Assembly: GCA_007693505.1 (NCBI GenBank)
Contig: REDL01000124.1
Span: 1 to 64,000, forward strand
From: Desulfovibrionales bacterium
GTDB taxonomy: Bacteria; Desulfobacterota; Desulfovibrionia; Desulfovibrionales; Desulfonatronaceae
Reading direction: 5' to 3'
DNA length: 64,000 nucleotides
Within the stretch, counting starts at the first letter, position 1. Each line of letters opens with the position of its first letter. Below are positions 1 through 8,527 of the stretch, piece after piece. Under the pieces are notes generated by a model. The model made no database searches, had not been told where the DNA came from, and saw only the letters and a list, made by a program, of their open reading frames with translations. Position numbers and translations under genes: made by a program.

Positions 1-1
1 A

Positions 2-436
2 GCCGCGGAATGGACCTTCTGGGACGAGAACATGCGCATGGGATTCCACGAAGTCGTCTCCTACGTGAAGGATCCCGCGTTCCAGAACGGAACCTGCGAG
101 TACTTTCCCTTGGTCGTGAATCCGGCCAGCTGGAACGCTCTATCTCCAGAGTACAAGGAAATCGTCCTGGCCGCCCGAGACCGCATCCGCTATCTCTCGG
201 CCATGGTCTATAACCATGAAATCATCGCACGCGAAAAGTGGAAAGACCTGCCGAACATCACCGTGGTTCGATGGACTCCTGAAGAGGAGGCTCAGGCCCG
301 TAGCGTGGGACACAAGCTGGTGTACGAAGAGGCGCAGAAGAGCGCCGAAGGAAGAGAATTTCTGGAGATCTATCGAACGGCTCTTTGGGATCTGGGATAC
401 AGAGATGAAGCCAAGGAGTTGGGTTACGAGGAGTAG
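2..436 (+). CDS. TRAP transporter solute-binding protein (DctP family), C-terminal part
   Basis: The reading frame is open from the window edge, so this is the last 144 residues of a longer protein. The sequence has the C-terminal pattern of periplasmic DctP-type binding proteins: a WTFWDENMRMG stretch, a segment on substrate-pocket closure (VVNPASWNALSPEYKEIV), then a long charged helical tail (WKDLPNITVVRWTPEEEAQA). In the family this protein captures a carboxylate in the periplasm and passes it to the DctQ/DctM membrane subunits. Those partners are not downstream here, so they must lie upstream of the window or elsewhere. A hairpin follows the stop. The substrate cannot be told from this fragment. 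Confidence 0.8.
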   Translation, partial: AAEWTFWDENMRMGFHEVVSYVKDPAFQNGTCEYFPLVVNPASWNALSPEYKEIVLAARDRIRYLSAMVYNHEIIAREKWKDLPNITVVRWTPEEEAQARSVGHKLVYEEAQKSAEGREFLEIYRTALWDLGYRDEAKELGYEE

Positions 437-469
437 CATCCGTTCAGAATCCGCCTCAAGAGAAAATAA

Positions 470-495
470 AAGGGCCGTCTCAGAGGGCGGCCCTT
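470..495 (+). terminator. Hairpin after the TRAP gene
   Basis: A 10-bp stem (AAGGGCCGTC with GGCGGCCCTT, one G-T pair) closes a 6-base loop, 33 bases after the TRAP stop codon. There is no long T run after it, so it may work as a weak or Rho-assisted terminator. Confidence 0.6.
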
Positions 496-639
496 CCTGT
501 TGAGGACTCAACTTCGGGCATGCGCAACCTGGATTGGTGCCTTCGCGGAAACGATTTTCGACACGACCAGAACCCGCCAGTTCCAAATTTTTCGATTACC
601 TTGCCACTCTTGGATTTCTTTCGGAAAGGAGGTCATGGC

Positions 640-1290
640 ATGGCAGAGTGCATCATCGACCATATTGCGGTAACCGCGTTCAGCCTGGAGGACGGAGTCA
701 GGTTCATTCAGGAAACCCTGGGCGTTGCGCCAGAACCAGGCGGCGAACATCCGCAAATGGGAACGCATAACATGCTCCTGCGCCTCGGTGCGATGTGCTA
801 TCTTGAGGTCATCGCCCAAAACCCGCGTGCACCCCTTCCAGAACGCCCTCGTTGGTTTGCCCTGGATGAGCTTCGCGCCGATGCCCCACCGCAACTCTCA
901 GCCTGGGTAGCCCGCACAGCGGACATCCATTCGGCAGTCGATTCCAGTACAGAGGAGCTTGGCGCCATTGAAACCATGCATCGCGGACCTTTGCAGTGGT
1001 TGATCACCATTGCGCCCAACGGACGTGTCCCCCTCGACGGAGTTGGGCCGGCGATCATAGAGTGGCCCCAGGACGTACATCCCGCCGCGAAACTTCATGA
1101 CCACGGTCTTTCCCTGATCGAGCTGCAATTGATCCACCCCGACCCCGCCCGGGTCACCCGGCTGCTGAAATCCCTGAGCATATCCGGGCCGCTCACAGTC
1201 AGATCACCTGCATCCGGAACCACTCCACACCTGCGTGCTGTTGTGGAGACGCCTCACGGCCCCCGTGTTCTCTCCGTTGCTGCGAAGTGA
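640..1290 (+). CDS. VOC-fold (glyoxalase-like) protein
   Basis: 216 residues. The start at 640 is chosen because AAAGGAGG lies 7 bases upstream; the in-frame ATG at 520 has no such site. The N-terminus (MAECIIDHIAVTAFSLEDGV) is the first strand-helix of a vicinal oxygen chelate module. A hydrophobic stretch LLRLGAMCYLEVIA and a second half with the same fold follow, as in the Glyoxalase_3-like group. Family members are metal-dependent lyases, dioxygenases or binding proteins; nothing here fixes the substrate. The gene is alone on its strand, between a TRAP gene and a convergent Crp/Fnr regulator. Confidence 0.7.
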   Translation: MAECIIDHIAVTAFSLEDGVRFIQETLGVAPEPGGEHPQMGTHNMLLRLGAMCYLEVIAQNPRAPLPERPRWFALDELRADAPPQLSAWVARTADIHSAVDSSTEELGAIETMHRGPLQWLITIAPNGRVPLDGVGPAIIEWPQDVHPAAKLHDHGLSLIELQLIHPDPARVTRLLKSLSISGPLTVRSPASGTTPHLRAVVETPHGPRVLSVAAK

Positions 1291-1335
1291 TAGCGTCTTT
1301 GCTGCGCTTCGCCCATCACCCTAAATCCAGCCATA

Positions 1336-1489
1336 TTTGAGCCGAGTGCAAAAAGTGCTTTTTGCACTTGGCAGTGGTCAGTGACGTGTGGCTTGTGGTT
1401 TGTAAAACAGGAGGTTGCCGGAAGGTCTTGGGGCGTTGGCTTCGCCCCCAGGGACTTTTTGCACCGAACTCATATTTACTTGGCTCAAA
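1336..1489. repeat. Nested inverted-repeat element between two convergent genes
   Basis: Three copies of GTGCAAAAA occur in about 120 bases: 1346-1354 on plus, 1359-1367 on minus and 1456-1464 on minus. The first two form a perfect 10-bp stem with loop GTGC (1345-1368). The first can also pair with the third over 11 bp (GTGCAAAAAGT with ACTTTTTGCAC), and just outside it TTTGAGCC (1336-1343) pairs with GGCTCAAA (1482-1489). A further GGGGCG/CGCCCC hairpin sits at 1430-1448. The right end reaches into the last codons of the Crp/Fnr gene. It could be a bidirectional terminator, a structured RNA or a small repeat element. Confidence 0.55.
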
Positions 1490-2168
1490 CTCGTGTTTCG
1501 CGAGCCCCTTCTGTGAAATTTTGCAGGACAATGGAGCGATAGGCCGTGCTCAACAGCCCTTCGCGACGCAATTTGCCCAGCTCCTCAGCCACTTTTTCCC
1601 TGGAAGCGCCGACAAGGTAAGCCAACTGACTCTGAGTGATGGGCACGCGAATAGCACCATTGGATTCCTTGCTCCCGAATTCCTCGGCTAATCGCAACAG
1701 TGTTCCGTTGACCCGCTCGGAAACCGATCGAAATGCCAAGTCTTCAAGGCGGGACTCCAGCTTGCGCATCCGCAAGCCAATCAGTTTGACCACCTTCAGG
1801 GTGACGCTGGAATGCCTGGCCATGATTTTTTGAAAATCCACGCGCGTAAAAATGCACATCAAGCCGTCTTCCAGAGCTGTAGCCATATGGCTTCGGGTTG
1901 CCTCCTCGGCCATGGCCAACTCTCCGAAAATTTCCCTGCGACCGAGGATATCCAGCGTCACCTCCCGTCCGTCGTCGTTGACCCGCGACAGTTTGACCCG
2001 CCCCTTCTTGATCAAGTATACATAATTGCTCAAATCGTCCGGAAGATAGATGATTTCTCCGCGATGAAACGGGGTCATTTTCGCCACGGCACCGATGGCC
2101 AGTTGTTCCTCGGGCTTCAGGGCGCTAAAGATGGCCGAGCTTTTGATGTACCAGAGCTTTTCTTCCAC
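1485..2168 (-). CDS. Crp/Fnr family transcriptional regulator
   Basis: 227 residues. A cyclic-nucleotide-binding-type beta barrel comes first (about residues 12-125, with GEIIYLPDD and [12 protein letters not shown]-like turns), then a long dimer helix, then a winged helix-turn-helix (about 165-215, [17 protein letters not shown]). There is no cysteine cluster of the oxygen-sensing Fnr kind near the N-terminus, so the effector is not evident. The start is GTG, with GAGGGG 6 bases upstream. It is divergent from the small Cys-rich protein at 2344 and may regulate it; that is only a position argument. Confidence 0.85.
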   Translation of the reverse strand: MEEKLWYIKSSAIFSALKPEEQLAIGAVAKMTPFHRGEIIYLPDDLSNYVYLIKKGRVKLSRVNDDGREVTLDILGRREIFGELAMAEEATRSHMATALEDGLMCIFTRVDFQKIMARHSSVTLKVVKLIGLRMRKLESRLEDLAFRSVSERVNGTLLRLAEEFGSKESNGAIRVPITQSQLAYLVGASREKVAEELGKLRREGLLSTAYRSIVLQNFTEGARETRV

Positions 2169-2343
2169 TCTATCCCCTCACTGTGCATGTCTGATCGGAT
2201 TCCGAAGTGAGATGCCTGGCCTGTTTCATGGCCTGTTGAGCGCACCAATGACACCGGAACTGCAACCCCCTGACATCCTTCCCCATATGGTAATTCGGAA
2301 CCATTTAACTTCCCCCCAGCAAACACTCCCAAGGAGAACCCCC

Positions 2344-2541
2344 ATGCCCTACTTCAAATGCAGCAATTGTCAGAACACCCTCGAAGCCGAAACCCCTCCG
2401 GAAACCTGTCCAGCCTGCCAACAAAAGTGCGGATTCGTTGACGTGACCTGCTACACTCCGGAGTGCGGCGGCCCGGACTCTCAAAACGTCAATCCAGACA
2501 TGTACCGCAACAAAAAGCACTCCGGAGAACCGCAGTCCTAA
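2344..2541 (+). CDS. Small rubredoxin-like Cys-rich protein
   Basis: 65 residues, preceded by AAGGAGA. Two CxxC knuckles (C6/C9 and C22/C25, the latter as CPAC) could bind one iron or zinc in a rubredoxin-type fold. Three more cysteines follow (C29, C36, C41) in a [15 protein letters not shown] segment, typical of the short RCKP-type rubredoxin-like proteins of anaerobes. Such proteins are thought to act in electron transfer or oxygen stress defence in the cytoplasm. It is convergent with secA, 40 bases away. Confidence 0.75.
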   Translation: MPYFKCSNCQNTLEAETPPETCPACQQKCGFVDVTCYTPECGGPDSQNVNPDMYRNKKHSGEPQS

Positions 2542-2581
2542 GGAACTGCCTCCAGCGCCCTTCACAACCCGGTCATCCGCC

Positions 2582-5095
2582 TCAACCGGCGGCCCCGCAG
2601 CATTTTTTGTGTTTTTTGCCGCTGCCGCAGGGGCAAGGTTCGTTGCGTCCAACCTTGGGCTGTTCCCGCCGAACAGGTTCCTTGGCCGCTGGAGCCCGTT
2701 GTTCCGTGCTGGAATATTGCAGTTTTTGGGGCTTTTCTTCGTGCTGGAACTGTTCCTCGCGGACCACGTTCAGCCGGAGATGGCACAGGTTACGCAAGGT
2801 GTGTTCCTTGATCAGGTGCAGCATTGTCTGGAACAGTTCAAATCCCTCGCGTTTATATTCCTGCTTGGGATCTTTCTGCCCGTAGCCCCGCAGGCCTATC
2901 CCGTCCCGAAGGCCGTCCATGCTCAGCAGGTGTTCCTTCCAGTCCCGATCCAGGCTGTCCAGCAGGAAATAACGGAGAATTTCCTGATAATGTTGTCCAG
3001 CGTCCGCCTTCAGCTTGTCCAGTACGTTCCGGACAAGATCCAGGGTTTCTTCCTGACTGGGCAGCTTGTCCTCGGGCAAGGGATGCACCCGCCCCAGACC
3101 GAATATTTCACCAAGCCGAGCCTGGACTTCCTGACGAGCCTCGTCCACTGCGTCCTTGTCCTGCAACGGCGCATAAATGTCCTCAACCAGATCATGCACA
3201 AAGGACTCGACCATTTCCTCCAGGTCCTTGCTGGCCATGATTTCCCGACGCTGGGTGTAGATCACTTCCCGCTGCTGGTTCATCACGTTGTCAAAATCCA
3301 GCAACTGCTTGCGGATTTCAAAGTTGTGAGCTTCCACTTTGCGCTGGGCGTTCTCGATGGCTCGGGAGACCATCCGGTTCTCGATGGCCTCGCCCTCCTG
3401 CAGCCCCAACCGCCCCATAAGCCCGGAGATTTTTTCTGATCCGAACAACCGCAGCAGGTCGTCATCCAGGGCCAGATAAAATCGGGAACTGCCAGGATCA
3501 CCCTGCCGTCCGCTTCGACCTCGCAACTGGTTGTCGATCCGTCGGCTCTCATGCCGTTCCGTGCCGATAATGTGCAGGCCGCCAAGATCCACCACACCCT
3601 CTCCGAGCACGATGTCCGTGCCACGCCCGGCCATGTTCGTGGCAATGGTCACCTGCCCACGATGTCCGGCCATGGTGACGATCTCGGCCTCTTTTTCGTG
3701 ATTTTTGGCATTGAGCACGCTGTGGGGAACACCATGGCGCTTGAGCAGCTTGGCCACGATCTCGGATTTTTCAATGGAGACGGTTCCCACCAGCACCGGT
3801 TGCCCCTTGCGGTACAGTTCGTTGATTTCCTCGGCAATGGCCTTGTATTTGTCCTCCTGAGTCTTGTAGATCATGTCCGGATGATCGATTCGGACCATCG
3901 GACGGTGCGTGGGGATGGCCGATACATCCAGATTATAGATTTCCTTGAACTCCACGGCCTCGGTATCCGCGGTTCCGGTCATTCCGGCCAGTTTGTCGTA
4001 CATCCGGAAATAATTCTGAAACGTGATGGAAGCCAGGGTCTGATTTTCGGCCTGGATCTTGACGTGCTCCTTGGCCTCCAGAGCCTGGTGCAGACCATCG
4101 CTGTACCGGCGACCGGGCATGGTTCGTCCGGTAAATTCATCCACAATGACCACCTGGCCCTCGCCCACGATGTAGTCCACGTCCCGTTTGAACAGATGAT
4201 GGGCCTTGAGAGCCTGCAGGATATGGTGCTGAAAACGAATATTCTTAGGATCATAGAGATTGTCCAGACCCAGTAATTCTTCGCAGTGGACTACGCCTTC
4301 GTCCGTGAGCAGGATGGCGCGCAACTTCTCGTCCACCGTAAAGTGATCTTCTTTTTTCAGTTTGGGAATCAGGGCGTTGACCTGCATATACAGTCCGGTG
4401 GAATCCTCGGCCGGCCCAGAAATGATCAATGGGGTGCGCGCCTCATCGATCAAAATGGAGTCCACTTCGTCCACGATCCCAAAAAACAGATCCCGCTGGA
4501 CCAGGTGGTCGATGCGGAATTTCATGTTGTCCCGCAAATAGTCGAAACCAAACTCGTTGTTCGTTCCGTAGGTAACATCCGCACCATAAGCTGCTTGACG
4601 CTCTGGGTCAGTCAACCCGTGGAGGATCACCCCGACATCCATGCCCAAAAAACGATATAACTGCCCCATCCATTCCGCGTCCCGCCGAGCCAGGTAGTCG
4701 TTGACCGTGACGACATGCACCCCCTTGCCGGCCAGTGCATTGAGCACCACGGGCAAGGTCGCGGCCAGGGTTTTCCCCTCGCCGGTTTTCATTTCAGCGA
4801 TCTTGCCATGATGCAGCACCACACCGCCGATCAACTGGGCGTCAAAATGCCGCATCTTCAAGGCTCGCCAGGAAGCCTCGCGCACCAGGGCGAACGTCTC
4901 CGGCAGCAAATCATCCAGCGAGCGACCGTTCTGGACCTGCTCTTTCCATTCCCGGATCTTGACCGGAAAATCCGCGTCATCCAGGTCGCGCATCGCTGTT
5001 TCATGACTGTTGGTGCTCTCCACCAATGGCTTCAGCTTTTTCAAATACCGCTCATTCTTGGAGCCGATTACCTTCTTGACGATAAAGTTGAACAT
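2582..5095 (-). CDS. secA: Protein translocase ATPase SecA
   Basis: 837 residues, a normal length for a compact SecA. It drives unfolded preproteins through SecYEG. Walker A is MKTGEGKT (residues 102-109), the DEAD-type Walker B is [15 protein letters not shown] (about 208-222), and the preprotein cross-linking and helical scaffold regions follow. The last residues carry the zinc-binding [13 protein letters not shown] motif that contacts SecB and lipids. AAGGAG lies 7 bases before the start. It is the last gene on the minus strand before the convergent rubredoxin-like gene. secY is in this window at 46.5 kb. Confidence 0.97.
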   Translation of the reverse strand: MFNFIVKKVIGSKNERYLKKLKPLVESTNSHETAMRDLDDADFPVKIREWKEQVQNGRSLDDLLPETFALVREASWRALKMRHFDAQLIGGVVLHHGKIAEMKTGEGKTLAATLPVVLNALAGKGVHVVTVNDYLARRDAEWMGQLYRFLGMDVGVILHGLTDPERQAAYGADVTYGTNNEFGFDYLRDNMKFRIDHLVQRDLFFGIVDEVDSILIDEARTPLIISGPAEDSTGLYMQVNALIPKLKKEDHFTVDEKLRAILLTDEGVVHCEELLGLDNLYDPKNIRFQHHILQALKAHHLFKRDVDYIVGEGQVVIVDEFTGRTMPGRRYSDGLHQALEAKEHVKIQAENQTLASITFQNYFRMYDKLAGMTGTADTEAVEFKEIYNLDVSAIPTHRPMVRIDHPDMIYKTQEDKYKAIAEEINELYRKGQPVLVGTVSIEKSEIVAKLLKRHGVPHSVLNAKNHEKEAEIVTMAGHRGQVTIATNMAGRGTDIVLGEGVVDLGGLHIIGTERHESRRIDNQLRGRSGRQGDPGSSRFYLALDDDLLRLFGSEKISGLMGRLGLQEGEAIENRMVSRAIENAQRKVEAHNFEIRKQLLDFDNVMNQQREVIYTQRREIMASKDLEEMVESFVHDLVEDIYAPLQDKDAVDEARQEVQARLGEIFGLGRVHPLPEDKLPSQEETLDLVRNVLDKLKADAGQHYQEILRYFLLDSLDRDWKEHLLSMDGLRDGIGLRGYGQKDPKQEYKREGFELFQTMLHLIKEHTLRNLCHLRLNVVREEQFQHEEKPQKLQYSSTEQRAPAAKEPVRREQPKVGRNEPCPCGSGKKHKKCCGAAG

Positions 5096-5233
5096 GCAAT
5101 TCTCCTTAGTATTCCGCGAATGCCCTGAAAGAGTCGAGGACGGGGGCTTGGTTCAAAGGTGTTCGAAAACCATGCAAACGACACGCTCAAATGCACGCCG
5201 TCTAATGAAGCCCAACCACAAGCACGGGATACA

Positions 5234-5255
5234 CCATCCTGCTTGGGCAGGATGG
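5234..5255 (-). terminator. Hairpin between the dehydrogenase pair and secA
   Basis: A perfect 9-bp stem (CCATCCTGC with GCAGGATGG) with a 4-base loop lies 32 bases after the stop of the Fe-S subunit gene. No T run follows on the minus strand, so it is at best an attenuating or Rho-assisted terminator. secA probably has its own promoter between here and 5096. Confidence 0.45.
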
Positions 5256-5287
5256 CGGTACCGCGGATTCCGGATAGGCTCTCTCAA

Positions 5288-6496
5288 TTACTCCGTGAGC
5301 AGCTCCAGCCAGTGGGCGACCGCCGTGCCCTGGGGAGCGGTAGCGGCAAGCTGGAGGATGCACCCGCTGCAGCCGGTAGCGACAATACTGGGTTCTTGGC
5401 CGGCCACCATGCCCCAGTAGTGGGCCGCAACCCGTTTGGATAACTTTGGTGCGCTGAGCTGCATCATTCCTCCCATTCCACAGCAGGTGTTTTTGGACTC
5501 GGCGAACAGCCTTGGCCCCAGTGAGTTGCGCAAAAACAACGCATCAGAATCTGGGTCAGTAGTGTGACACGGCTGGTGATAGACGATTTTCGTTTGGCCC
5601 ACTGCCTGGTAGTTTTCAGGAACCAGCAAGGCACTCAGGGGCTGGACGGCAGCCTTCCAGGCCAACCGTTCTTCCTCATCCTGGAACGGGCTGGAAGAGG
5701 CGGCATAGCCACGCAGGGCTTTGGTGCAGGTAGCGCAGAGCGTAACCAGCGCCGGACGTCCTTGTTCCCGCCACAAAGCGACATTACGGGCCTGCATTTC
5801 CCTGAGCAAATGTGGCAATCCTGCCTGAGCCATGGTAAAACCGCAACAATGCCAATCCAGGGACCGATCCAGCTGGTTTCCCTTGAGGCCCAGCATCTTC
5901 CGGGCGTTATCCACCCACCATGGCCGGACGAACCGGGCGGTGCATCCGGGAAAAAGTACCGCATTTCGAGGAAATTCGACAGTTCGGGCTATCCGACGGA
6001 ATACTCCCGGCACCTGATGTGGCCGGGACAACATCCGGAGGGCCTCAGTCGGCCCCTGGGCAATGTCCTTGGGAAGCAGTCCGGCACACCGTCCCAGAAA
6101 AGGCCAGAGTTGTCTGGCTCGACAAATCCAGGTGCGCCATAGCCAGCTTTGCCAGCCGGGATGGTCGGCTCGCACTTCCCGTAACATTTCCGGCAGGTTC
6201 CGCCCTTGGGGGCAGACCTGGGCACAACGCTCACACCCCAGACACAACCCCAAAAGTTTTCTTGAAGCCGACGCGTTCAACAGACTCTTTTGCGAACACG
6301 GCTGAAGACTTTTCTGCTCCAACGCTTGTCGCATCACCATGGACTTGCCCCTCGGGCTCAGTTCCTCACGATCCGTAGCAATAAACAAAGGGCAGGTATC
6401 CAGACACTTGCCGCACAGGATACAGGGCCGCGTCAAAGCTTCCGTGTCCGCGGGGCATGGCACCGCGGAATTGGCAGGAAACATCTGTTCTCTCAT
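5288..6496 (-). CDS. Fe-S subunit of a lactate/glycolate dehydrogenase (GlcF-like)
   Basis: 402 residues. Two [4Fe-4S] ferredoxin motifs stand at the N-terminus (C25/C28/C31/C35 and C85/C88/C91/C95). Two CCG domains with the HCCG and TCCGMGG signatures follow, as in GlcF, LutA and heterodisulfide reductase HdrB. With the flavin subunit encoded just upstream it would pass electrons from a 2-hydroxyacid to the quinone pool or a membrane carrier. The first ATG has no clear ribosome-binding site; the in-frame ATG at 6484 is an alternative start. In sulfate reducers such a pair usually oxidises D-lactate, but glycolate is not excluded. Confidence 0.85.
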   Translation of the reverse strand: MREQMFPANSAVPCPADTEALTRPCILCGKCLDTCPLFIATDREELSPRGKSMVMRQALEQKSLQPCSQKSLLNASASRKLLGLCLGCERCAQVCPQGRNLPEMLREVRADHPGWQSWLWRTWICRARQLWPFLGRCAGLLPKDIAQGPTEALRMLSRPHQVPGVFRRIARTVEFPRNAVLFPGCTARFVRPWWVDNARKMLGLKGNQLDRSLDWHCCGFTMAQAGLPHLLREMQARNVALWREQGRPALVTLCATCTKALRGYAASSSPFQDEEERLAWKAAVQPLSALLVPENYQAVGQTKIVYHQPCHTTDPDSDALFLRNSLGPRLFAESKNTCCGMGGMMQLSAPKLSKRVAAHYWGMVAGQEPSIVATGCSGCILQLAATAPQGTAVAHWLELLTE

Positions 6497-6601
6497 TGAA
6501 ATCGAAGTCGTGATGGAAATCGATCAGGGGCCAGAGTGCCGGCGGCTCCGGAAAAAACTGCCCTGACGCAATATGACAACAGAGCGTGGGCAACGCTCAA
6601 C

Positions 6602-7984
6602 TCAATATGCCTTGCCCGGGTTCATGATGCCCTTTGGGTCAAAGGCCCGCTTGATCAGGGAGAAGAGACCGCGTTCCACCGGGCCCACCTGACGATGCAG
6701 CCACTCGCGCTTGGTCAGACCCAGGCCATGTTCTCCGGAGAGGACGCCACCCAAGTGGAGCACCAGTTCCAGCACGGCTTTTCGGGCTTGACGAGCACCA
6801 GTCTGCTGTTGCTCCTGGGCAGCGTCGAACATGATGTTCACGTGGATATTGCCGTCGCCAAGATGTCCAAAGGTGAGGATGGGCAAATTATGCTTTTGAG
6901 CTATTTCCCGGATACCGAGAATGGCCTTTGCCACACGACCACGTGGCAAAGAGACGTCTTCACTGATTTTGTCCGGAGCCAGGCGAAAGGAAGCCGGATT
7001 GATCAGACGCCGTAACTCCCAGAGTCGATCTTCACCCAAAGTGTCCACCCCTTGCTCCATGAAAACCGGTTTTCCCTCTTCCAGGGCCCGGCGAACCAGA
7101 ATCAACTCCTCCCGGAGCCCATCAGGACGCCCATCGCACTTGAGCAACAAGACCGCCTTGGTAGCCGCGTTCCAGGGGGGTGTGGCCGCCTGTGCGACGC
7201 AGCCCAAAACCTCCTCGGGCATCAACTCCATGGCCACGGGAAGAATCCCGGCTCGAAATACGGACCGGGAGGCAATCAATGCCGCCTCGAGAGACGGGTA
7301 CCCGGCCATCAGGGAGGCCTGGGCCGGCGGCAAGGGCAGCAGTTTGAGGGTCAGTTTGGTAAAAAAAGCCAATGTCCCGGCAGAACCCACCAACAGGCGG
7401 GTCAGATCCAGTCCGACCACATTCTTGTGCGTCCTGGATCCCGTATGGATCATCTCCCCACCGGGAAGGACGGCCTCGATGCCCAGAACATAGTCCCGGG
7501 TCACGCCATACTTCACGGCGCGCATTCCCCCGGCGCAGGTGGCCGTGTTGCCGCCAAGGGTTGAAAACCGCACGCTGGCCGGATCCGGGGGATAATAGAG
7601 CCCCCGGGCCTGAACCTGGCGTTGAAAGTCCCCGGTAACCAATCCCGGTCCGACCTCGGCCGTGAAGTCCTCCTCCTGAATGGCCAAGTGGTTCATTGCC
7701 AAACAAGAAACCACCACCCCGCCGCCCTGGGGCACGCAACCGGCCACCACGTTGGTCCCCCGGGCCCGAGGAAAGACCGGAACGGCCTCCCGATGCGCCC
7801 AGGTCAACAACTCCCTGACCTGATCAAGAGAGCGCGGTCGCACCACAGCCCAGGGTTGGGCAAAACGACGGCTGGCATCCGCCCCATACACGCACGCTTC
7901 CTCTGGTCGCTCCAGGTAGTCGTCACCAGGGAACAATCCACGAAGTACGGCACGTTGGCCGGAAGTCAATTTGGGGGAAGACAT
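6602..7984 (-). CDS. FAD-binding 2-hydroxyacid dehydrogenase (GlcD/D-lactate dehydrogenase type)
   Basis: 460 residues. The PCMH-type FAD domain occupies the N-terminal half (FPRARGTNVVAGCVPQGGG is the pyrophosphate-binding loop). The FAD-oxidase C-domain contains GHLGDGNIHVNI and GEHGLG, the conserved metal and substrate site of the GlcD/DLD family. It oxidises a D-2-hydroxyacid to the 2-oxoacid in the cytoplasm. It lies 105 bases upstream of the Fe-S subunit and downstream of smpB. For a lactate-oxidising sulfate reducer D-lactate is the most likely substrate; this is inferred from lifestyle, not from residues. Confidence 0.85.
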   Translation of the reverse strand: MSSPKLTSGQRAVLRGLFPGDDYLERPEEACVYGADASRRFAQPWAVVRPRSLDQVRELLTWAHREAVPVFPRARGTNVVAGCVPQGGGVVVSCLAMNHLAIQEEDFTAEVGPGLVTGDFQRQVQARGLYYPPDPASVRFSTLGGNTATCAGGMRAVKYGVTRDYVLGIEAVLPGGEMIHTGSRTHKNVVGLDLTRLLVGSAGTLAFFTKLTLKLLPLPPAQASLMAGYPSLEAALIASRSVFRAGILPVAMELMPEEVLGCVAQAATPPWNAATKAVLLLKCDGRPDGLREELILVRRALEEGKPVFMEQGVDTLGEDRLWELRRLINPASFRLAPDKISEDVSLPRGRVAKAILGIREIAQKHNLPILTFGHLGDGNIHVNIMFDAAQEQQQTGARQARKAVLELVLHLGGVLSGEHGLGLTKREWLHRQVGPVERGLFSLIKRAFDPKGIMNPGKAY

Positions 7985-8071
7985 GAAGTGAAGATTCGGA
8001 TGTCAGGAGTCAGAATTCGGAGCGTCAGGTTCTGGATAGATGCTGTCACGGTGCCATCCAGGCATCGACGC

Positions 8072-8527
8072 TCACCTCTCCCTCGCCATGTCCCGCTCCA
8101 CGGCCCGGCGTTTAAGATCCTCACGCTGGTCATGGTGCTTCTTGCCTCGAGCCAGACCGATCTCCAGCTTGGCCATTCCAGCCTTCCAGTACATCTTCAG
8201 GGGCACCACGGTCAGGCCTTTTTGTGCGGTTTTGGCACTCCAGGCAGCAATCTGATGGCGGTGCACCAACAATTTTCGTGGTCGCTCCGGTTCGTGCCCG
8301 GTGTGCACGGCATGGGCGTACGGCGCGATATGCACGCCCACAAGCACAGCTTCCCCATTGGAAAACCGCACATAACCGTCCTTGAAGCTGACCTTGCCAT
8401 CCCGCAAAGACTTGACCTCCGAGCCCATCAAGACCAAGCCTGCCTCCAGGGTTTCCAGAATCTCATATTCGTGGCGGGCTTTCTTGTTCTGGGCGATCAG
8501 GCGCGTTCCATCAGATTTTGGCTTCAT
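8072..8527 (-). CDS. smpB: SsrA-binding protein SmpB
   Basis: 151 residues. It binds tmRNA and places it in the empty A site of stalled ribosomes. The OB-fold core shows KARHEYEILETLEAGLVLMGSEVKSLR, and the basic tail GLARGKKHHDQRE is the part that enters the mRNA channel. The start at 8527 shares one base with the ptsI stop (TGATG), so the two are translationally coupled. A longer open frame upstream has no family support. Confidence 0.96.
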   Translation of the reverse strand: MKPKSDGTRLIAQNKKARHEYEILETLEAGLVLMGSEVKSLRDGKVSFKDGYVRFSNGEAVLVGVHIAPYAHAVHTGHEPERPRKLLVHRHQIAAWSAKTAQKGLTVVPLKMYWKAGMAKLEIGLARGKKHHDQREDLKRRAVERDMARER

